This document shows, piece by piece, positions 57,640 through 64,000 of a stretch of 64,000 nucleotides of DNA. The stretch's first letter is position 1. Every line of letters begins with the position of its first letter. The notes under the pieces are model-generated. The model did not search any database, was not told the DNA's origin, and saw only the letters and a program-made list of their open reading frames with translations. Origin of the DNA: Blastomussa wellsi (lineage: Eukaryota > Cnidaria > Anthozoa > Scleractinia > Plerogyridae); the NCBI GenBank assembly GCA_947652115.1, contig OX393573.1, positions 5,753,979 to 5,817,978 of the forward strand, in the 5' to 3' direction. The position numbers and the translations under genes are program-made.

Positions 57640-58330
57640 TTCTATTTATCTTTGCTCATTTCGGTATTGTTGTTATCAATTTCAGGTGAAGCACTTTAAA
57701 GAGGACTGTGATTGATAAGACAAGGCAAGAAGAATCTTCTAGAAAATAACGACATCGATACATCGAGGTAAGCGGGAGAAAACGAAATGATAAACCTGGT
57801 GACAAAAATAAAATAAAAAATAGGTCCGCATTGTGTACATAAACGTATTTTCATTTATGAGGCTAGTGTTGCCATGGCGATACACAAAACTATTATAATG
57901 ACGATAACGTTTTTTAAATATTCTGTTTCTATTTAATATACTGTATCACCACGTCCATAGAAGACCTAAGATAATCCTGATATCGTAAGGCAAACCTAAA
58001 CGTATCTTAGACTGACTGAAGTTATTATTGTATTGATTGTTTTTGCTAATTCCTGCCTTTGTGTTTCAGTTAGAGGTGAAGTACCTTTGGAGAAATCTTC
58101 TTATATAGACACAGCAAGACAACATCACAAGTAAAGGTAAAATTAAAATGTACCGATTACATAGATAAGGAAGGTCCGCAATGTGTACATGCGTTAACAT
58201 TTACCGTGGCAATGTATTGAAGTAATTTAAGAGAAAATAAGATGTTGACATTTTGGGAAATACCAATTTTGTAAAGAAATGAAAGCAAACTATTTTGATC
58301 ATCTTAGGATTTTAAAGTTTCACCCAAATT
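57640..58330. repeat. Diverged tandem duplication, period about 345 bp, with exon-like core
   Basis: Both halves have TTTCAG, then GGTGAAG(C/T)AC(C)TTT, an AGACA-AGGCAAGA or AGACACAGCAAGA block, and AGGTCCGCA(T/A)TGTGTACAT about 150 bp later. The first core is near 57686, the second near 58070. Only the second keeps a phase 1 frame of any length. Confidence 0.55.
58070..58134 (+). CDS. Candidate terminal exon of a 42-residue secreted peptide
   Basis: After GCCTTTGTGTTTCAG the sequence reads, in phase 1, VRGEVPLEKSSYIDTARQHH, then K and a TAA at 58132. Joined to the signal-peptide exon at 50751-50814 it would give 42 aa. The intron would be about 7.3 kb. The link is only phase and position. 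A donor-like GTAAAG overlaps the stop codon, so the exon might instead continue. No family was recognised. Confidence 0.22.
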
Positions 58331-58544
58331 CTGCCTTGGAGGAGAGAGAAGGTGCCTGCAGTAATTTTAAACTTTTGCGACCTAAAAATTATCAAAGCAA
58401 AAATAAATAAACTTTGCAAGGTTAATCGAGGAACATTTTACAGTGTTTATGTACGTTTCTTGTTTGCCTATATATCAACCACGTTTTGAGAAACAGCTCC
58501 ACCTAAAGTTTGAGGTTTGGTTTAAATGAAAATATGTATTTACT

Positions 58545-58705
58545 AATAGACCGATTTCGATATTTTAAAATTCAGCCTAATACAATAGACCTCAGCACGA
58601 GGCTCCGGGGTATAAATTATAGAGTTTGTGGGATTTATTCCCCGGAGCCTCGCAGTGATGTCTATTGTTTTAGGCTGAATATTAAAATATCGAAATTGGT
58701 CTATT
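58545..58705. mobile_element. Foldback element family C (AATAGACC ends)
   Basis: AATAGACCGATTTCGATATT at the left is inverted as AATATCGAAATTGGTCTATT-type sequence at the right (with small gaps), and TTCAGCCTAA pairs with TTAGGCTGAA. Inside lies a second palindrome, 58584-58666. Confidence 0.92.
58584..58666. mobile_element. Inner palindrome of family C, also AATAGAC-ended
   Basis: AATAGACCTCAGCACGAGGC, then TCCGGGG, pairs with CCCCGGAGCCTCGCAGTGAT, then GTCTATT. It is 83 bp with its own AATAGAC/GTCTATT ends. Confidence 0.85.
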
Positions 58706-58834
58706 GGGGATGACACTGTGACGAATTTTGTAAGCTACGAGAAATCAATTACGTTTTATTCTACACATGACAACCAATAATTTTAAATTTTATTTTGGAC
58801 AAAATGACATTACAGCTGGCATTACATGACAAGT

Positions 58835-60058
58835 TAAAGTGTATATGACATGAAAAATATTTTCTTCTTATTTGAAAGGCCTTTCAAAATTCAGAAGAAT
58901 GGCATGTTTCTTTTTTAAATATCTTTTTTTCGTTTCAGAGATTTGACATTTTTCTATTATGCAAATTAGATCAGCGATGATATCAGCTGGTTTGAACTAA
59001 AAATATGGTAAAATACTGAATAAACAATATCTCTAAAACTATTGATGCAGTGTTCTTGAAACTTGACACCACAAATGTGCACCCCGAAAGAAAGAAAATG
59101 GCACCCTTAGTTGTTGCCATAGCAACTCTTTCAGCTCCAGCCTCTCTCTGTAAAAAAAAACAAATACCTCCATTTGCAATGTCTAAAGTGAGACAAAGGG
59201 TCCTACTTGGAACAGACATAGTTCCCATATTGCCTCAATTCCCATCATTGGATTGGCTGTGGTAGATGATTCTTGGTTGAAGCAAAAACTGGGAATTTCA
59301 GTTTTTATCAAGACTGTAGTAGCTGCAAAACTGTTGTCATGGCAACAGTACTATGTGTATCATTTTGTTTCTTTTGTGATGCACATTTGTGGTGCCAAGT
59401 TTCAAGAACACTGCATCAATAGTTTTAGAGATATTGTTTATTCAGTATTTTACCACTTTTTAGTTCAAATCAGCTGACATCATCGCTGATATAATTTGCA
59501 TAACAGAAAAATGGCAATGTCTCTAAAACGAAAAAAGATATTTATGCTCTCTGTTATTGTATAAACTTGAGATTCATTTGCTATATATACAATGCACTGG
59601 CGGTGCTCAGTTTGCTGGGAAGGACTGACAAAACATGATATGCCATTTTTTGGCCACCGAGGTGGCCGTTTATTACAATAACAATTAACCTTTTACTCCA
59701 AAAAACATTCAACGATCAAAATCATTCCCAGCAAAGGTGGGGGAGTACCCGCCAGAAGATATTATTCGAAATCCCTACTGACTGACCCGAGGGTGGGTGG
59801 GAGGGAAACTGTGAACTGCTACTAAAGCTCGAGTTTGGAAAAGAGGACAGTAACCCGGCCTCGTCTGCTTAAATATTAGATTATCAAAGACCCGGATGAC
59901 CCCCCACCATTTGCTGGGAGACTGGCACTAACAAGCAGCATAAAATCATTTATTCCCCATGTGGGCTGAATAAATCTCCTTTCAAAAAGAAAAACTCCAT
60001 TATTTTGATTGTTGAAAGGACTTTCAAATAAGAAAATATTTTTCATGTCATATACATG
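58835..60058. mobile_element. Outer inverted-repeat element with nested palindromes
   Basis: The left arm (58835-58887: GTATATGACATGAAAAATAT, TTTCTTCTTATTTGAAAGG) is inverted at 60012-60058 (CTTTCAAATAAGAAAATATT, TTTCATGTCATATAC). It encloses the long foldback at 58914 and a short inverted repeat (CAGCAAAGGTGGGGG / CCCCCCACCATTTGCTG) at about 59731-59925. Confidence 0.75.
58914..59544. mobile_element. Long foldback element, arms about 165 bp
   Basis: The arms at 58914-59085 and about 59380-59544 are about 90% alike. Shared stretches include CAATATCTCTAAAACTATTG, ATGCAGTGTTCTTGAAACTT and GGTAAAATACTGAATAAACA. The loop is about 295 bp with no recognised coding content. Confidence 0.92.
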
Positions 60059-60784
60059 TTAAGAACTTTGGATTTAAAGTGCCTATGACATATTTTTTTT
60101 ATTTGCCTTTTCGAATCTTCATTGGGTCCTGATATGAAAAGCGAAAACAAATTCCAGTAGCGATTTTCCTTCACCGCGTTTTTGCCGTTTAAAAACGAGA
60201 AATTTTACTTCCGGTTGGGTCAAATACCGCGCCAAGAGGGGAACTGGGGAGAGCTGCTTTGTTTCAAATTACCGGAAAAGGGAGATGAAACTTTTGTAAT
60301 GATGATAAAAGAATATGGCTTTTTTAATTTTCCCGCGCGTCGTTGTCATGGATTTTGACGTGTTTGCATTGCCCAATTCTTTCACACAAAAGAACCTCGG
60401 CTACTTCCTAACAGCTCCTAGCTCCTATGAGAGCAATTTGCAAAGACCACTGTGACAAAATAGAAGTACCTGATCCACTACAGTAAATGATCTAATCAGC
60501 AATAACTAAATTATAGACGAAGATAAAACGCAGGACTGATTGAACAATGTAAGAAATGTATTAATACAATTCCCATACTTTTCAATCAGCCTTGCGTTTT
60601 ATCTTTGTTCCTAACAATTTTGGTTTTCACTGTCACGCAATAAAAAAATACAGAAGCTATTAGTTTCAAATATTATAGAAGATAAATAAATATACATTTT
60701 AAAGCCTCGGGTCTGCACGGTGTGCCGTTCTTGAATTATTTTGCGAAATGTTACCACGAAAATTTATAAAGATCAGTATAGAGA
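60059..60784. other. No supported gene
   Basis: The part from 60060 (AAAGTGCCTATGACAT) echoes the arm of the outer element at 58835. The rest shows nothing supported. Confidence 0.35.
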
Positions 60785-61783
60785 GAGGGTCCTGAAGGGG
60801 TAAAATGAAAACTAGGATTGGCCTGTTTTTGCACTGGGAGAATGGGATTTGGATGACTGGGACTGAGATTTGGTCACTGGGAATGGGAAAAAGTCAAAAA
60901 TGGGAATGGGATAAATATTTTTTATCCATAACCAGGCGAGATATCACTTATTTTCTGGATTGAGAAACCTAAGAAAATTGTTCAAGCTCCTTCTTCGTGT
61001 CAATATATAATATTATTATGTTTAGTCAGCACATTTTATATTCCCCGACTCAGCGGCCTCGACTTGTGGTGAGTGACATTTGTGTACAGTGTTGTGTGTA
61101 TTAAAAGTGTGTGTGTAAAGCCAAGTTTGCAGAGCATGCGTATTTTTATGATACAAAAAATTGAGGAAGGATAGTTCTCATGCCAGAATCCCACGACCTT
61201 TAGCGCCAGAGGTAGAGAGCGCTCTTGAAACAACAGTGAGCATGATCCGTCCGACCAGGCCTGGAATAATAAAGACACTTACAACTCGGATAAAAAAAAT
61301 ACGCTCTGGTTCATATTTATTATGCATTTCAGTAACTATCTGTCTTCTTATTGGCCAATAGTCTATAGTTAATCACAACCTACATACAGATTATTCACTA
61401 AACAGTCTGTAAGTTGCGCGCATAATGTCGTCAATCTTGAGAGACAAAGTTGCGAAGGAACTTTTAAACAAATACTTTGAGAAGAAAAGCATTCAGGAGC
61501 CAGAGGACAAAAAGGAATTAGCATAAGTGTTAAAATATTTTATATGGAAGCGCGAAATCTCGTTATTTCTGGACAGTTATGTATAATAAAACAATTATTA
61601 GATCATTCGTGTTGTGTGGTATCCAGAATAATAAAGATCTCGGTTAGAATTATCATCCGAAGCTGGATAATAATTTTATTGTGTCGTTGAGTATAGCCTA
61701 AAAGGATCCTATTTGCATGATTTGGATAAAAATTAGGCTGGGAAATGGGATTGGTTTCGCCCCCCTCCCCTTTCAGGACCCTC
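60785..61783. mobile_element. Inverted-repeat-bounded element, about 1 kb
   Basis: GAGGGTCCTGAAGGGG at the left is inverted as CCCCTTTCAGGACCCTC at the right (61767-61783). The left interior has repeated GGGAATGGGA words. No transposase was recognised. Confidence 0.6.
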
Positions 61784-61958
61784 TGGAGACGCACATACAC
61801 AAATCATAAAAGTGAAATGTGCTTATGTTGAAATGTAAAACAAAGGTATGCAATACTCTCATGCAGATATGTAGATACGATAGCGAGAAATGTTAATTCA
61901 GCTTAGTGCGATCCAAACGTTGCGGAATTCATTTCCTAGTAACTTATGAGAACGAAAA

Positions 61959-62207
61959 ATGCAACGGACGCAACTTCGTAGTGCCTCTTTTAAACAGAAA
62001 ATAAAAACTTTACTCTCAAAACTCTTCATTAATAACTTATGCGATCATTATCGATTTCGCAAAACTATTTACAATGAACGGTTCTGGTGGTGCAATCAAG
62101 ACAACGAAAAGCAAAATATAATCTACAGAATATGCATTAAAAAGCTTAAAATTGGTCTTAAAATGAATGATTTAAAAATAATGTCGTTTAATGTTAGAAC
62201 ATTGTGA
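61959..62207 (+). pseudogene. Possible LINE 5' end stub
   Basis: A weak open frame ends MNDLKIMSFNVRTL followed by a stop. IMSFNVRTL is how the AP-endonuclease domain of many LINE proteins begins. If real, it is an element broken right at the start of that domain. The match is short and could be chance. Confidence 0.25.
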
Positions 62208-62689
62208 TAATGCGCGTGTAGCGAGAACAAAAGAAAACTATTTTCTGCTATTTACAATACAAATTATAATAATTCTGCCATCTTACTTTCTTTTTCTTGG
62301 CAGAAAACCAAAAAAACTACCCTAAAAGTCGTTGTGGACTAATCTTAAAATATCGAACTATATGTGTGTTCTAAGGCAAGGTATGACACTGGCATAAGAC
62401 TCGCCGTTCTTACGGGAAAGTTTGTCTACTGAATGTTTCTGAGTTCGCAAGTAATAAGAACTGGATAATCCCTATATGTTATCTATTGCTCAAAATACAT
62501 AACTTCATCTTCGAAAAAAAAAACACCTGTTCATAAGCCGGAATTTTGTTATTTAGATGAAATAGTCATTACACTTTCACAAGGGATTTTTCCTTACCAG
62601 TGACTTGATAAATGGCTGATTTCAAAGAAATTAACATATCTATTTTTTGGATGCATGCGCACTTTTCCAAACCAATTAAGATTCTTGTT

Positions 62690-62810
62690 TCTCACCAGCA
62701 AAAAGGCATATTGTTAGTTCATCTTACACCAAGTGAAAAAAAATTAGCTGGCCTAGCAAATTTTTGATTTTAGAATTTTATTTGTGACGTCACATGAAAG
62801 CTAACAAAAA
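62690..62810 (+). repeat. Dispersed element G, 3' fragment
   Basis: TTTTGATTTTAGAATTTTAT then GTGACGTCACATGAAAGCTA matches the end of the copy at 39000-39370. Confidence 0.55.
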
Positions 62811-63509
62811 TGTAAAAGGAGTGAAATTTAAAAGGGACAATCCTTTCCGTTTATCAAAAATATAAAATTGTAATATTTTTAATTAGCCAGTATAAAGTCA
62901 GAGTTATTGTCGTGATACGAGTACTAAAAATTCGTCTCCGGAAACCCGCACGGCAAAATTTAGGTGGGATGACGTTTTTTATTCTTTTGTTTAATACTTG
63001 ACGAATTGTATTTACGATGAAATTAAATTTTGACAAACGAAATAATAAACCATTTCGACTTTTTGAAATTAAAGACAGTTTTCTTCTCCAGCAAAGGAGC
63101 AATGCCAGTTGCATAAATTTTACACGTGCACGTGCAACGACTTCAAAACTTTCAGTGGTATGATTGGAATTTAAACAAAAAGATGGCGATCGGCTGAATA
63201 AATTATTAAATGAAATGTTAAGATTTTTGACGAATTCTGATAACTGTATTAAAAGTTATGGAGTTTTAAAAACCAAGATTGTACACTTGTGTAAATCGGT
63301 ACGCAAGGGTTAGTTTAAGAAAAGGTATTTAATTTATTCAGTTTAACTTTGCAATGATTTATTATTTTTGCTCGAGCAAAGTCGAGAAATGGGAATGTGC
63401 GTCGAGACAATTGAAATCAGAAAGCCTGTTTAATTTGAAGTAAGTTTGAAGTGCTACTGTGATCAAATTTTTACACCTGGCTTTTTGAAAGGAATCATGC
63501 AGTGCTTCA
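62811..63509. other. No supported gene
   Basis: AT-rich, with a minus-strand frame at 63362-63604 that runs into the duplicated segment. No domain was recognised. Confidence 0.3.
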
Positions 63510-63604
63510 CCATGGAGGCGGCTACTAACCATACTGTACGTGTTTCCTACAGAAGCCTTGCGTGATGCATGAATTACGTTTGCAGTAATGGTGTGCATAA
63601 ACAA

Positions 63605-63784
63605 TAGACCTTTTTAGCTACGTAATGTAAATTGTCCATTTCACATCATGTGATGCTCTCCTGAGAATTGCTCCTTTGTCCATTTGGACATTTTAAAATC
63701 ATTCATTTCCGTATGGATTTGTTTGAACAAGTCTCACGGATAACATCACGTGGTGTGAAATGGGGCAACAACGAAGCTAAAAAG
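63605..63784 (+). mobile_element. Foldback element family B, copy 3
   Basis: It starts AATAGACCTTTTTAGCTACG and differs from copy 2 at a single base in this part. It came with the segment duplication and not by a separate insertion. Confidence 0.85.
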
Positions 63785-63817
63785 CACTACCAGCGCAAGT
63801 ATCGTTTTTTCCTTAGC

Positions 63818-64000
63818 TTGTTCCTTGTAATACTGAATGTTTACTCCATCATCGCTATATTGCAACTGATACCTGGTCACCCATTGGTCATGCGAATATC
63901 TCCCTTGGGTTGCTACGCGTGTAATGCGTAGGGAGTTATTACGCATGTCAACTTGTAGCCAGTGTTGGCCGTTTGGAGTTGTCCAGGCTCCTGCTCATTC
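63818..64000 (-). pseudogene. F5/8 type C domain exon, second copy (partial)
   Basis: The minus strand carries WLQVDMR, ITRVATQGR and DQWVTRYQLQYSDDGVNIQY as at 54276. The exon start lies beyond the window. The two copies differ at SDNGVDF versus SDDGVNI. Confidence 0.8.

Larger units (their letters stand above)
63510..64000 (+). repeat. Second copy of the 53968-54458 segment, cut by the window end
   Basis: It is indel-free against the first copy, with four substitutions seen (one near 63716, three near 63838-63850). It contains family B foldback copy 3 and the 3' part of the F5/8C exon on the minus strand. Confidence 0.95.

Overview
The window looks like nuclear DNA from an anthozoan cnidarian, most likely a stony coral. 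It is AT-rich and gene-poor, with intron-containing genes for secreted multidomain proteins (PAN-EGF-D8C, EGF-TLDc, Ly6/uPAR), intronless class A GPCRs, and a very dense load of LINE, SINE, Ty3/gypsy and palindromic miniature elements. The clade is inferred from domain combinations and repeat style; no marker gene proves it.

Layout. 1-6900: LINE remnants (an RTE-like reverse transcriptase split by a 1.5 kb insertion) and dispersed repeats, including a TTAA-bounded 919 bp element. 7300-11255, minus: a complete four-exon gene for a secreted PAN + EGF + D8C (uromodulin/GP2-like) protein, with miniature elements in its introns and an exact 71 bp tandem duplication just upstream. 13130-14127, minus: a two-exon GPI-type Ly6/uPAR protein. 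14200-21000: an island of foldback elements, several nested. 22040-23083, minus: an intronless class A GPCR. 24000-34000: mostly repeats (minisatellite, LINE fragment, SINE, tandem and TTAA-bounded elements). 34398-35504, plus: a second, divergent GPCR. 38503-43643, minus: a four-exon secreted coiled-coil + EGF + TLDc gene. 46400-48020: a decayed Ty3/gypsy gag-pol. 49688-50170: a LINE 3' end. 50751-50814, plus: a signal-peptide exon whose remaining exons are uncertain. 53500-64000: many foldback elements, a broken F5/8C (discoidin) exon, and an almost identical 491 bp duplication running off the window end.

The five supported genes all encode extracellular or membrane proteins: two GPCRs, one predicted GPI-anchored and two secreted modular proteins. 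No operon-like or pathway logic links them. Their exons were assembled by matching splice sites and phase; all junctions in the three multi-exon models keep frame.

The strongest unexpected pattern is transposon-related. At least four otherwise unrelated palindromic element families end in the same AATAGACC/GGTCTATT motif, and a second set of elements is bounded by TTAAGGTG. This suggests two groups of non-autonomous elements, each probably moved by one shared transposase. No transposase gene was found in the window.
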